Shown here: positions 26,738-35,530 of the stretch, in pieces
Layout: every line of letters begins with the position of its first letter
How positions within the stretch are numbered: the first letter of the stretch is position 1
Assembly: GCF_902859805.1 (NCBI RefSeq)
Contig: NZ_CADIKC010000011.1
Location: 62,001 to 126,000, forward strand
From: Paraburkholderia sediminicola
GTDB taxonomy: Bacteria; Pseudomonadota; Gammaproteobacteria; Burkholderiales; Burkholderiaceae
Reading direction: 5' to 3'
DNA: 64,000 nt
The notes under the pieces: model-generated
Told to the model about the DNA's origin: nothing
What the model saw: the letters and a program-made list of their open reading frames with translations, nothing else
The model's database searches: none
Program-made: the position numbers and the translations under genes

Positions 26738-27691
26738 TTACTCCGCGACGTAGTAGGTGGCCGCGCTCTTCGCAGCGAGCGTGCCGCTCGTGACCTGCGC
26801 GACCGAGCCTTCATTGGTTTCGTTGTCGCCGAACGAGCTGAGCACGCGCAAGGTCGCCACCGGCGTGGCCGGCAACGCGATCTGGAAGCCGGTCTGTCCG
26901 CTTTGCACCGATTCGCCCGGCTTGTACACGCGCAACGTGGCGCCCGGCTGGATGCCCTGGCGCGGGCCGCCGGTAATGAACACCGTGCTGCCGTCGACCT
27001 TGAGAATGTCGGTGCGCCATTGGCGCTCGTTGAGTTTGGTCATCATCGCGCCGATCACATCGGAGATCGCAGCGGAGATGGCTTTGTCGTTGAGCGTGCC
27101 GTCGTAGTCGGCGCGGCTGCCGAAGCCGGCAATCTCACCCGACTCCGTGCTCGCGTCGCCGCTGCCCTGCGCGGAGAAGAACACGTAACCCGTCTTCACG
27201 TCGACGAGACGCAATTCGACTTTCGCGTGCGCCGTCTGCACCTTGGTCGAGCTGAGGAAACCCGCCTTGCCGGTCGTACCGCGGCCGAACTCGGTGATCG
27301 ATCCGAGGATCAGCGTGTCGACGCCGATCATCTTGCCGTCCTTGTTCAAACCCTGCTCGGCGGCGATCTTGGTCAGGTCCGGACGCTCGAACACCATGAA
27401 CTGCTTCGACTCGACCAGACGCGCCGCCAGGATATCGCTCGCCTGTTTGCCGAGCGGGTCGAGACTCGAATCGGTGACGAAGGTGCGGCCATAGCGCGTC
27501 TCGTTGGAGAAGCGGCCGATCGCGATCTTGCGCTTGAAGGTTTTCAGCGCGGGCGCGGCTTGCGCCTGTTGCGCGGCGGCCTGCTGGACACGCGGTTGCG
27601 GCGCTTCAACCTTGGCCGGTTGATCGGATACCGTCGCGCAACCGGTCATCGCCATGACGAGCGTCATGGCGCTTAAGGTACGTTTCTTCAT
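26738..27691 (-). CDS. CsgG/HfaB-family outer-membrane lipoprotein
   Basis: A 317-residue lipoprotein (lipobox MAMTGCA) with a Gln/Ala-rich linker and then the CsgG core: IAIGRFSNETRYG, ILAARLVESKQFMVFERPDL and the GVDTLILGSITEFG strand. CsgG proteins form nonameric outer-membrane secretion channels in curli systems. No curli subunit or CsgE/F gene is present, so it belongs to the curli-independent CsgG-DUF4810-DUF799 group. First gene of the operon. Confidence 0.87.
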   Translation of the reverse strand: MKKRTLSAMTLVMAMTGCATVSDQPAKVEAPQPRVQQAAAQQAQAAPALKTFKRKIAIGRFSNETRYGRTFVTDSSLDPLGKQASDILAARLVESKQFMVFERPDLTKIAAEQGLNKDGKMIGVDTLILGSITEFGRGTTGKAGFLSSTKVQTAHAKVELRLVDVKTGYVFFSAQGSGDASTESGEIAGFGSRADYDGTLNDKAISAAISDVIGAMMTKLNERQWRTDILKVDGSTVFITGGPRQGIQPGATLRVYKPGESVQSGQTGFQIALPATPVATLRVLSSFGDNETNEGSVAQVTSGTLAAKSAATYYVAE

Positions 27692-27815
27692 GTTCCCCGA
27701 TTTGCTTTGTTATGTTGGCCCCGGCGGACTTCGATGCGCGCGCTCCAGGCGGCCGCATTCGAGTCTGCTCGTCTTTATGCATGGCGGATTAATCGAATTT
27801 CATCAGAGGCGAATT

Positions 27816-27848
27816 GTCTTTATTAATCAAAGACTTTTCTTTTTTTAT
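27816..27848. promoter_or_regulatory. AT-rich hairpin upstream of the CsgG operon
   Basis: GTCTTT and AAAGAC form a 6-base stem around ATTAATC, followed on the forward strand by a T-rich tract. It lies 125 bases upstream of the CsgG start. It may be an operator or AT-rich promoter element; read on the forward strand it resembles a weak terminator. Confidence 0.3.
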
Positions 27849-27974
27849 CTGATTCAGAACCCGCTCGATACCACTTCGCACACCGTTAATATCGGCATGT
27901 GAATGGGAAACTTAAGGTTTTGTTAATCGCGCGTACGGAAAGCGACTGGCTATTGCGTCAATGCCGTCGCGTAC

Positions 27975-29012
27975 TTAATGCGCAAATGAATAGCCATTTG
28001 TGTGTGCGCTACTATTGATCCCGGCCTTCAACGTATCGGAAGGCCGCATGCCGAACAGCCTCCGGTAGTCGGTTGCAAACTGGCTCAAATGCCAGAAGCC
28101 CCATGCCGCGGCAACATCCTGGACTGAACGCGATGCGTGCGACGCTGTGCACAGATCGCGCCGCGCGCCATTCAGGCGGATCGTGCGCAGATACGTAGCG
28201 GGCGCCATACCCAGCACATCCTGAAAGCAGTATTGCAGCGTGCGTCGGCTCACATGCAGGCGCTCGCACAACTCCGGCACGTTGATCGCGCGCTCGCGAT
28301 TGGCCAGAACATACTCGCGCGCTTCAGCCACGATCGACTGACGGCGCCCACGTGCGGGCATTGCAACCTGCTCCTCGGCAGGCAACGCACCCACATCGAA
28401 TAGCGACGCCAGCACCGAGGCCTGCAAATTGTTGCGTGCGAACGAAGATAACGGTGCGCCGTTCGCCGCGCCGTCGTCGAGAAGCTGGCGCAGCGATGCG
28501 CACAAGCGCTCCTTGCGCGCCATGCCGATCGACACGACTTCCGTGTTCGGCAGATGATCGGCCAGACCGACGCGCTCCACTTCGGCCGCGTAGCGGCGCA
28601 GCACTTCACCCTTCACCACCACGCCGAAAATCTCGTAGCCCGCCGAGGTCAGCAATTCGAATTCGATGCCGCCCGGACGAAATGCGAGCGCATCGCCCGC
28701 GATCACCTGCGCGTCGATACGACCGGATCCCGCGGGGCAAGTCGGAATGCCGAACCAGTAGGCGTCCTCCTGCACCTCGCAGGTCTGCCGCAGCGTGTGG
28801 CTGGTGGTTTCGACGAACACCTGCATATGCTCGAGGCACAACTCCGTCAAACCGCCGACGAAGCGGCCCGCGGTCAGCTGGTCGTAGGTCTGGCTCCAGC
28901 CATGGAGGTTGCGCGCCTGCTCGTCGGCATCGTAGGCGACGCAGGTCTGCACGCAAAAATTTGGCTGCTGCCTCGGTGCTGTCAGGCTGTCGGTTCGGAG
29001 TTCAATCGTCAT
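27975..29012 (-). CDS. AraC-family regulator, EutR-like
   Basis: A 345-residue AraC regulator from ATG 29012; the 17 extra upstream codons look spurious. A long N-terminal effector domain is followed by two C-terminal helix-turn-helix segments (INVPELCERLHVSRRTLQYC and the RSVQDVAAAWGFWHLSQFAT region), and it ends near MRPSDTL. The wording matches EutR, the ethanolamine/B12-responsive activator. It lies divergently beside the aldehyde dehydrogenase and a few genes from eutBC, so regulation of ethanolamine use is likely. Confidence 0.85.
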   Translation of the reverse strand: MTIELRTDSLTAPRQQPNFCVQTCVAYDADEQARNLHGWSQTYDQLTAGRFVGGLTELCLEHMQVFVETTSHTLRQTCEVQEDAYWFGIPTCPAGSGRIDAQVIAGDALAFRPGGIEFELLTSAGYEIFGVVVKGEVLRRYAAEVERVGLADHLPNTEVVSIGMARKERLCASLRQLLDDGAANGAPLSSFARNNLQASVLASLFDVGALPAEEQVAMPARGRRQSIVAEAREYVLANRERAINVPELCERLHVSRRTLQYCFQDVLGMAPATYLRTIRLNGARRDLCTASHASRSVQDVAAAWGFWHLSQFATDYRRLFGMRPSDTLKAGINSSAHTNGYSFAH

Positions 29013-29117
29013 ACCGGATCTACGGAATCGAAGTATTGAGGAAATCTGGAAGGCAATTCCCATGCCGAACGGATTCGCTCCTTACAGTGCTTTGACCGCG
29101 GCCGCACATGCTCACGG

Positions 29118-29138
29118 CCTGTTCAATTCATGAACAGG
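29118..29138. promoter_or_regulatory. Upstream palindrome CCTGTTCA-N5-TGAACAGG
   Basis: Perfect 8-base arms spaced by 5 bases, 21 bp in all. It is centred about 125-130 bases upstream of the sigma54-like promoter, the usual distance for an enhancer-binding activator site. Confidence 0.6.
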
Positions 29139-29252
29139 GCTGCGCACACTGATCAGAAACGAGACGCTCATCGTTTGACAAGATGAACACGTCTGCGCGC
29201 CATGCCTGCGGGCGTGCCTGCTGCGCGTGCACAGCTCACCAGCGCGGTGCAT

Positions 29253-29268
29253 TGGCACAGTTCTGGCT
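29253..29268 (+). promoter_or_regulatory. Sigma54 (-24/-12) promoter of the aldehyde dehydrogenase
   Basis: TTGGCAC-N5-TGGCT matches the sigma54 consensus TGGCAC-N5-TTGCW with one mismatch and correct GG/GC spacing. It lies 68 bases before the start codon. Aldehyde dehydrogenases of the AcoD/ExaC group are known sigma54 targets in related bacteria. Confidence 0.6.
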
Positions 29269-29336
29269 CTAGTCTGTCGCGGCTAGCGAAATATCGCGCC
29301 GAATATAGCCCATTCAAACATGTGAGGAGCACACAG

Positions 29337-30857
29337 ATGAATCACGCAGAGATGCAGTTTCTGACCACCGAATTCCCGTACAAAAAGCAGTATGGAAATT
29401 TTATCGGCGGCGAATGGGTGAAACCAGTGGGTGGCGAGTACTTCGACAACGTATCGCCGATCACCGGTGAGCCGTTCACGTCGATCCCGCGTTCACGCGA
29501 AGCCGATATCGAACTCGCGCTCGACGCCGCACATCGTGCGAAGGCAGCGTGGGGCAAGACGTCGACCACCGAACGCGCGAACATCCTGAACCGTATCGCC
29601 GATCGGATGGAAGCAAATCTGCAGCGCATCGCCGTGGCTGAAACGATCGACAACGGCAAGCCGCTACGCGAAACGATGGCCGCGGATATCCCGCTAGCCA
29701 TCGATCATTTCCGCTATTTCGCCGGCGCTGTGCGTGCGCAGGAAGGCTCGCTCTCCCAGATCGACGACGACACTGTCGCGTATCACTTCCATGAACCGCT
29801 CGGCGTGGTCGGCCAGATCATTCCGTGGAATTTCCCGATCCTGATGGCGGTGTGGAAGCTCGCGCCTGCCTTGGCTGCCGGCAATTGCATCGTGCTGAAA
29901 CCGGCCGAGCAAACGCCTGCGTCGATTCTCGTGCTGCTCGAACTGATCCACGATCTGTTGCCGCCGGGCGTGCTGAACGTGGTGAACGGGTTCGGCCTCG
30001 AAGCCGGCAAGCCGCTCGCATCGAGCAAGCGCATCGCGAAGATCGCATTCACGGGCGAGACGACGACCGGCCGCCTGATCATGCAGTACGCGAGCCAGAA
30101 CATCATTCCGGTGACGCTCGAACTCGGCGGCAAGAGCCCGAACATTTTCTTCGCCGACGTGATGAACGCGGACGACAGCTATTTCGACAAGGCGCTCGAA
30201 GGCTTCACGATGTTCGCGTTGAATCAGGGCGAAGTGTGTACGTGTCCGTCGCGTGTGCTGATCGATGAAAAGATTTACGACCGCTTTATGGAGCGCGCGT
30301 TGAAGCGTGTGGCTGCGATCACGCAAGGCCATCCGCTCGACACGAAAACGATGATCGGCGCGCAAGCCTCGCAGGAACAGCTGGAAAAAATCCTTTCGTA
30401 TGTCGATCTCGGCAAACAGGAAGGTGCGGAATGTCTCATCGGCGGTGAGCGCAATTCGCTCGACGGCGAACTGAGCAAGGGCTACTACGTGAAGCCGACG
30501 GTATTCCGCGGCCACAATAAGATGCGCATCTTCCAGGAAGAAATCTTCGGGCCGGTCGTTTCCGTGACGACGTTCAAGAACGAAGATGAAGCGCTCGAGA
30601 TCGCCAATGATACGCTCTACGGTCTGGGCGCCGGTGTATGGACACGTGACGGTACGCGCGCCTATCGCTTCGGCCGGCAGATCCAGGCGGGCCGCGTGTG
30701 GACCAATTGCTATCACGCGTATCCGGCACATGCTGCGTTTGGTGGCTACAAGCAATCGGGCATCGGCCGCGAAAATCACAAGATGATGCTCGATCACTAT
30801 CAGCAGACCAAGAACCTGCTCGTCAGTTATAGCGATAAGCCGCTCGGTTTCTTCTGA
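29337..30857 (+). CDS. Acetaldehyde (NAD) dehydrogenase, AcoD/ExaC type
   Basis: A 506-residue aldehyde dehydrogenase from ATG 29337, preceded by GAGGAG; the 45 upstream in-frame codons are the promoter region. Motifs include PWNFPILMAVWKLAPALAAG for NAD binding, the catalytic Glu in LELGGKSPN, and the nucleophile Cys in NQGEVCTCPSR. It oxidises acetaldehyde, the product of ethanolamine lyase, to acetate. A terminator-like hairpin and a DUF779 gene follow. Confidence 0.93.
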   Translation: MNHAEMQFLTTEFPYKKQYGNFIGGEWVKPVGGEYFDNVSPITGEPFTSIPRSREADIELALDAAHRAKAAWGKTSTTERANILNRIADRMEANLQRIAVAETIDNGKPLRETMAADIPLAIDHFRYFAGAVRAQEGSLSQIDDDTVAYHFHEPLGVVGQIIPWNFPILMAVWKLAPALAAGNCIVLKPAEQTPASILVLLELIHDLLPPGVLNVVNGFGLEAGKPLASSKRIAKIAFTGETTTGRLIMQYASQNIIPVTLELGGKSPNIFFADVMNADDSYFDKALEGFTMFALNQGEVCTCPSRVLIDEKIYDRFMERALKRVAAITQGHPLDTKTMIGAQASQEQLEKILSYVDLGKQEGAECLIGGERNSLDGELSKGYYVKPTVFRGHNKMRIFQEEIFGPVVSVTTFKNEDEALEIANDTLYGLGAGVWTRDGTRAYRFGRQIQAGRVWTNCYHAYPAHAAFGGYKQSGIGRENHKMMLDHYQQTKNLLVSYSDKPLGFF

Positions 30858-30874
30858 GCGTAACAACCCTGTAC

Positions 30875-30906
30875 GAGCGGGCCGCATTGCGCGGCTCGCT
30901 CTTTTT
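30875..30906 (+). terminator. Hairpin with T-run between dehydrogenase and DUF779
   Basis: GAGCGGGCCGC and GCGGCTCGCTC pair over 11 positions with one G-T wobble around ATTGC, followed by TTTTT. It would end or reduce transcription into the DUF779 gene. Confidence 0.78.
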
Positions 30907-30921
30907 CAACGAGGGCATGTG

Positions 30922-31317
30922 ATGGCTGATGAGAAGGAAGTAGCCCGCGTGATCGCCACGCCTGCTGCGGTCGATCTGATCGATAAGCTATGCGCGGAAC
31001 ACGGGGCTGTGCTGTTTCACCAATCCGGTGGATGCTGCGACGGCAGCGCGCCGATGATGTTCCCTCAGAGCGAGTTCATGGTCGGTTCGTCCGACGTGAA
31101 ACTCGGCACGATTGCCGGCGTGCCGTTCTATATGAGCGAATCGCAGTTCGAGTACTGGCAGCACACGCAGTTGATCATCGATGTGGTGCCGGGGAATGGC
31201 GGTATGTTTTCTTTAGAACGGCCGAGCGGATTGCGGTTCTTGACGCGCTCACGCCTCTTCGAAGATGAAGAGAACGCGTGGTTGGAAACGCATCCGGTGG
31301 AACGGGCGGATGCTTAG
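30922..31317 (+). CDS. DUF779-family protein
   Basis: A 131-residue cytosolic protein from ATG 30922 (a GTG three bases earlier is possible). It holds the Cys-rich segment QSGGCCDGSAPMMFP, characteristic of DUF779, then EFMVGSSDVKLGTIAGVPFY and the FEYWQHTQLIIDV region. DUF779 genes are constant neighbours of AcoD/ExaC aldehyde dehydrogenases, as here. The biochemical role is unknown; the conserved cysteines suggest metal or aldehyde binding. It converges with eutC. Confidence 0.85.
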   Translation: MADEKEVARVIATPAAVDLIDKLCAEHGAVLFHQSGGCCDGSAPMMFPQSEFMVGSSDVKLGTIAGVPFYMSESQFEYWQHTQLIIDVVPGNGGMFSLERPSGLRFLTRSRLFEDEENAWLETHPVERADA

Positions 31318-31333
31318 CGTTTCTGTGTCGTGT

Positions 31334-32119
31334 CTAGTTTGAGTCGTCGCCAACTGCCGGTGTTGTCGGCGTACTCGCTAGCAGCGCGTCGCTGTCGTCT
31401 TTCAAACCAACGCCCGTGAGACCCAGACGTCTTGCGTGCATCAGCAAGTAATGCAACTTGTGCGCCGCTGACTCGTAGGTCAGACCTTCGGGGCGCACGT
31501 TCGAAATGCAGTTGCGTTGCGCATCGCTGCAGCCCACTTTCGGCGCGTAAGTCAAATAGATGCCGAGACTATCGGGCGAACTCAAACCTGGCCGTTCGCC
31601 AATCAGCATCACAATCAGTTTGGCACCGAGCAGTTCGCCGATTTCGTCACCGAGCGCGACGCGGGCCTGACGTGCAACTACTACTGGACCGACTTTCCAG
31701 TCCGTGAGTTTTGCACAAACGGCTTGCAGCAGCGGAATCGATTGCTTCGATGCAGCGAATGCGGAGAGACCGTCGGCAATGACGAAGACTACTTCGGGTG
31801 ATTCGACCTTGAGTTGTCCCAGCGCTGCGCGGCTCTCATCGCTCAGGCGCCTGCCAAGATCCGGACGCCGCAAATAATGCTCGCGATCGGGCGCGGCGCT
31901 GTGCACATCCAGTGTGCTGAAACTTTGTGCGCGCAGCTGTTCATGCAGCACGTCCGTATCGAGCGGATGATGCACCGCGTCGCGCGCCTGCGCATGCGAC
32001 AGGTTGAACGCCAGCAACGGTGCAGTCGGCAAACTGTTGCCGGCGCGGCCCAACGCGATGCGCGCGTTGGTAAACTGCCGCAACGTATTCCACGGATTCT
32101 TTTCAAGAAAGTCGCTCAT
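31334..32119 (-). CDS. eutC: Ethanolamine ammonia-lyase small subunit
   Basis: A 261-residue small subunit of the adenosylcobalamin-dependent lyase. It begins with the family-typical ENPWNTLRQFTNARIALGRA and contains the VIADGLSAFA and RPGLSSPDSLGIYLTY segments that contact the cobalamin. Its start overlaps the eutB stop by four bases (ATGA), as expected for an obligate subunit pair. Confidence 0.95.
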   Translation of the reverse strand: MSDFLEKNPWNTLRQFTNARIALGRAGNSLPTAPLLAFNLSHAQARDAVHHPLDTDVLHEQLRAQSFSTLDVHSAAPDREHYLRRPDLGRRLSDESRAALGQLKVESPEVVFVIADGLSAFAASKQSIPLLQAVCAKLTDWKVGPVVVARQARVALGDEIGELLGAKLIVMLIGERPGLSSPDSLGIYLTYAPKVGCSDAQRNCISNVRPEGLTYESAAHKLHYLLMHARRLGLTGVGLKDDSDALLASTPTTPAVGDDSN

Positions 32120-33510
32120 GCGATGCCCATCCAGTCATTCGCGCCTTCCAGCAGCGGTTGCTGCAGGGATGCGCTGAGCAGTGCACCGCGTGCATCAGTA
32201 ATCTGCATCGATTCCAGCCACTCTTCGAATTCCGGTGCGCGGCGCAGGCCGAGCACATCGCGCACATAGAGGGCGTCGTGGAAGGACGTGCTTTGATAGT
32301 TGAGCATCACGTCGTCCGCGCCCGGAATGCCCATGATGAAATTGATGCCCGCCACGCCGAGTAGCGTGAGCAGATTATCCATGTCGTCCTGATCGGCTTC
32401 GGCGTGATTCGTATAGCAGATGTCGCAACCCATCGGCACGCCGAGCAGCTTGCCGCAGAAGTGATCTTCAAGCCCAGCGCGTGTGATCTGCTTACCGTCG
32501 TACAGATACTCCGGTCCGATGAAGCCGACCACCGTGTTGACCAGAAACGGATTGAATTTGCGAGCGACGGCATAAGCGCGCACTTCGCACGTCTGTTGAT
32601 CGACGCCGAAATGCGCATCGGCCGACAACGCGCTGCCCTGCCCGGTTTCGAAATACATCAGGTTATTGCCGACGGTGCCGCGATTCAGCGACAGTCCCGC
32701 CTCATACGCCTCCTGCAACAACGCGAGCGAAATACCGAAGCCCGCGTTCGCTTTCTCAGTTCCAGCAATCGACTGGAACACCAGATCGACCGGCGCGCCT
32801 TTTTCGATCGCCGCAATCGTGTTCGTCACGTGAGTCAGCACGCACGATTGCGTGGGCACCTGATAGCGTTGACGGAAGTCGTCGATCATCAGCAATAGCT
32901 TGGTGATCGCGGCAAGATTGTCGCTGGCCGGATTGATGCCGATCATCGCGTCGCCGCACCCATACATCAGGCCGTCGAGCATTGACGCGGCGATACCTTT
33001 GACGTCGTCGGTCGGATGATTTGGTTGCAGACGCACCGACATGTGGCCGGGCAAGCCGATCGTATTGCGAAAGCGCGTAATCACGGGACGCTTGCGCGCC
33101 GCCGCGATCAGATCCTGATTGCGCATCAGCTTCGAGACAGCGGCAACCATCTCCGGCGTGAGACCGTTGGTGATACGCGTGAGCGCATCGGCATCGGTCG
33201 TATTGCTCAACAGCCAGTTGCGGAAATCGCCGACCGTCAGATGCGAGATCTCGGCGAACGCTTGCGGCGAGTGATCGTCGATCACCAGACGCGTGACCTC
33301 ATCGCTTTCGTATGGGATCAACGCTTCGTTGAGAAACGTGCGCAACGGCACCTGCGCGAGCGCCATCTTGGCCGCGACGCGCTCTTCTTCGCTCGCCGCC
33401 GCAACGCCCGCGAGTTGGTCGCCGGAACGCTGCGGACTGGCCTTCGCCATCAAGGTTTTCAGATCGGCAAAGCGATAAGTGCGACTGCCGATTGTCTCGG
33501 TGTAGCTCAT
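32116..33510 (-). CDS. eutB: Ethanolamine ammonia-lyase large subunit
   Basis: The 464-residue catalytic TIM-barrel subunit; with EutC and adenosylcobalamin it cleaves ethanolamine to acetaldehyde and ammonia. Recognisable blocks are IGLPGHMSVRLQPNHPTDDV, GDAMIGINPASDN, and FIMGIPGADDVMLNYQSTSF near the C-terminus. Length is normal. It is co-transcribed with eutC and lies 43 bases from the permease gene upstream on the same strand. No EutA reactivase or microcompartment shell gene is present. Confidence 0.96.
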   Translation of the reverse strand: MSYTETIGSRTYRFADLKTLMAKASPQRSGDQLAGVAAASEEERVAAKMALAQVPLRTFLNEALIPYESDEVTRLVIDDHSPQAFAEISHLTVGDFRNWLLSNTTDADALTRITNGLTPEMVAAVSKLMRNQDLIAAARKRPVITRFRNTIGLPGHMSVRLQPNHPTDDVKGIAASMLDGLMYGCGDAMIGINPASDNLAAITKLLLMIDDFRQRYQVPTQSCVLTHVTNTIAAIEKGAPVDLVFQSIAGTEKANAGFGISLALLQEAYEAGLSLNRGTVGNNLMYFETGQGSALSADAHFGVDQQTCEVRAYAVARKFNPFLVNTVVGFIGPEYLYDGKQITRAGLEDHFCGKLLGVPMGCDICYTNHAEADQDDMDNLLTLLGVAGINFIMGIPGADDVMLNYQSTSFHDALYVRDVLGLRRAPEFEEWLESMQITDARGALLSASLQQPLLEGANDWMGIA

Positions 33511-33553
33511 CTTTACGACTCCATCGCCGCTGCTTGCGCAGCGGCTCGATCCG

Positions 33554-34957
33554 TCACTCTTCGAGCAAAGCGTCCGACGGCGCTGCTTCGCGTTGATGAC
33601 GTGTCAACAGGAAGTAGACGTAGCCGAGCGCGAGAAAGATCGCGAACACGATGGCCACCAGGAAATTGAAGTAGACCATCGTAGCCAGACAAATCACCGC
33701 GGCCACCAGCGCGAACGCCGGGAAGAACGGAAACAGCGGCGCGCGGAACGGGCGTTCCATGTTCGGCTCCGAGCGGCGCAGCTTGAACAGCGACAACATG
33801 CTGATGATATACATCACGATAGCGCCAAATACTGACATCGTCACGATGTTCGCCGTTAGCGTCTGGCCGCCGAACTGGATCAGCTCGTCGCTATAGATCG
33901 CGGCGATGCCGACCACGCCACCCGCGATGATCGCGCGATGCGGCGTCTTGAAGCGCGGATGCACCTTGGAAAGCCACTCCGGCAGATAACCGGCGCGAGC
34001 CAGCGCGAAGATCTGCCGTGAGTATCCGAGGATGATGCCGTGAAACGACGCGACAAGCCCGAAGAGGCCAAGCCACACCAGCATATGCATCCAGCCGCTA
34101 TGTTCACCGACGATGAACTTCATGGCTTGCGGCAGCGGATCGTTAATATTCGACAGCTTGGTCCAATCGCCGGCGGCGCCTGCGAACACCATCACGCCGA
34201 TGGCGAGCACCACCAAGGTCAGAATACCGGCAACGTAGGCGATCGGAATCGAACGCTTCGGATTCTTGGCTTCTTCAGCAGCCATCGCGACGCCTTCGAT
34301 CGCGAGGAAAAACCAGATCGCGAAGGGAATCGCAGCGAACATGCCGTGGAACGAGCCCATGCTGAAGGTGTCCGCGCCAGACCAGCCGCCCTTCGTGAAA
34401 TTCGACCACTGGAATCCGGGCGACACGACGCCCATGAACACCAGCAATTCGAAGATCGCGAGTAGCGTCACACACAACTCGAAGGCTGCTGCGATCTGCA
34501 CACCGACGATATTCAGCGCCATGAAGACGAGATATGCGCCCATTGCCGCATGTTTCGGTTCGAGACCCGGAAACTGCACATGCAGATAGGCGCCGATCGC
34601 GAGCGCAATCGCCGGTGGTGCGAACACGAATTCGACGAGCGTTGCCGCGCCCGCCAGATAACCGCCGGTCGGGCCGAAAGCGTGGCGCGCGTAGGCAAAC
34701 GGGCCGCCCGCATGCGGAATCGACGTGGTGAGCTCGGTGAAACTGAAAATGAAGGTGGTGTACATCGCGGCAATGAAAACCGCCGTGATGACAAAGCCGA
34801 GCGTGCCGGCGCTTGCCCAGCCGTAGCTCCAGCCGAAATACTCGCCGGAAATGACCAGACCGACCGCGATCCCCCACAGTTGCCACGTGCCGAGCGTCTG
34901 CTTCAACTCGTGATGCGTGACTTTACCGACGTGCTGACTTTTGGATTCTGATTTCAT
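33554..34957 (-). CDS. eat: Ethanolamine permease (APC superfamily)
   Basis: A 467-residue inner-membrane transporter with about twelve hydrophobic segments. It starts THHELKQTLGTWQLWGIAVG and contains SGEYFGWSYGWASAGTLGF and PHAGGPFAYARHAFGPTGGY, the conserved substrate-site region of the ethanolamine permease group. It is first of the permease-eutB-eutC unit and would supply the lyase. Confidence 0.92.
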   Translation of the reverse strand: MKSESKSQHVGKVTHHELKQTLGTWQLWGIAVGLVISGEYFGWSYGWASAGTLGFVITAVFIAAMYTTFIFSFTELTTSIPHAGGPFAYARHAFGPTGGYLAGAATLVEFVFAPPAIALAIGAYLHVQFPGLEPKHAAMGAYLVFMALNIVGVQIAAAFELCVTLLAIFELLVFMGVVSPGFQWSNFTKGGWSGADTFSMGSFHGMFAAIPFAIWFFLAIEGVAMAAEEAKNPKRSIPIAYVAGILTLVVLAIGVMVFAGAAGDWTKLSNINDPLPQAMKFIVGEHSGWMHMLVWLGLFGLVASFHGIILGYSRQIFALARAGYLPEWLSKVHPRFKTPHRAIIAGGVVGIAAIYSDELIQFGGQTLTANIVTMSVFGAIVMYIISMLSLFKLRRSEPNMERPFRAPLFPFFPAFALVAAVICLATMVYFNFLVAIVFAIFLALGYVYFLLTRHQREAAPSDALLEE

Positions 34958-35068
34958 CGGGCGCTCCTGATGTTGCCGCTTGCTCGACGCCGCAAGGCTT
35001 TGCGGTGTATGGGCGGACAGGCTTCAGCCGATGGTAGTGAGCCATTATTCGAGGTGTTATCGAAATTC

Positions 35069-35140
35069 GGCAAAGTTCGCGGGCGATTGTGTCAGTGGAC
35101 ACTTAATTCCGTTCACGGACGCTTTGGCGAAGTTCGCAGG
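35069..35140. repeat. Two direct repeats in the permease upstream region
   Basis: GGCAAAGTTCGCGGG (35069-35083) and GGCGAAGTTCGCAGG (35126-35140) match at 13 of 15 bases and are 57 bases apart. They lie in the 255-base divergent region between the permease gene and the truncated AraC gene. They could be regulator sites. Confidence 0.35.
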
Positions 35141-35212
35141 ATTTGGTAAATGGGGACGTGGTACTTTGATTCGCATCCATTCGGCAATCTTCTCTTTGTT
35201 GGCCACTTAGTT

Positions 35213-35530
35213 ATGAACCAATCGGACAATCGGGCGCGTTACGAAACGCGGCTGGGCCGCGTCCTGGACCATATTTACGATCATCTCGACGAACCGCTGG
35301 ATATCGATCGTCTCGCCCAAATCGCGTGCATGTCGCCGTATCACTGGCATCGCATCTTCCAGGCGATGTATGGCGAGACGGTGGCGACGACCGTGCGGCG
35401 TTTGCGCTTGCATCGCGCGGCGGGATATCTGGCGAATGGTTCGATGCCCATCGCTGAAATTGCCGAGCGCTCGGGCTATAGCAGTTTGCAGTCTTTCTCT
35501 CGCACCTTCCGCGCGGTTTTTGGCATGCCG
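35213..35530 (+). pseudogene. Truncated AraC-family regulator
   Basis: From ATG 35213 about 106 codons encode an AraC DNA-binding region of the Rob/SoxS style (DEPLDIDRLAQIACMSPYHW, then AEIAERSGYSSLQSFSRTFR, and FGMP). Family members continue with the PxxYR end and usually a GyrI-like effector domain. Here homology stops at GGCATGCCG (35522-35530). The open frame runs on to 35887, but the rest is antisense hsdM sequence and terminator DNA, so the gene is broken. Confidence 0.82.

Larger units (their letters stand above)
29013..29336. other. Divergent control region of the ethanolamine/aldehyde block
   Basis: A 324-base region between the EutR-like and dehydrogenase genes. It carries the palindrome at 29118-29138 and the sigma54-like promoter at 29253-29268. 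No ORF is supported. Confidence 0.6.

Noticed and set aside
26720..27676. 318-codon forward ORF
   Set aside because: Antisense to the CsgG-family gene; His/Arg-rich composition typical of high-GC shadow frames.
29694..30887. 397-codon reverse ORF
   Set aside because: Antisense shadow of the aldehyde dehydrogenase gene; no recognisable motifs.
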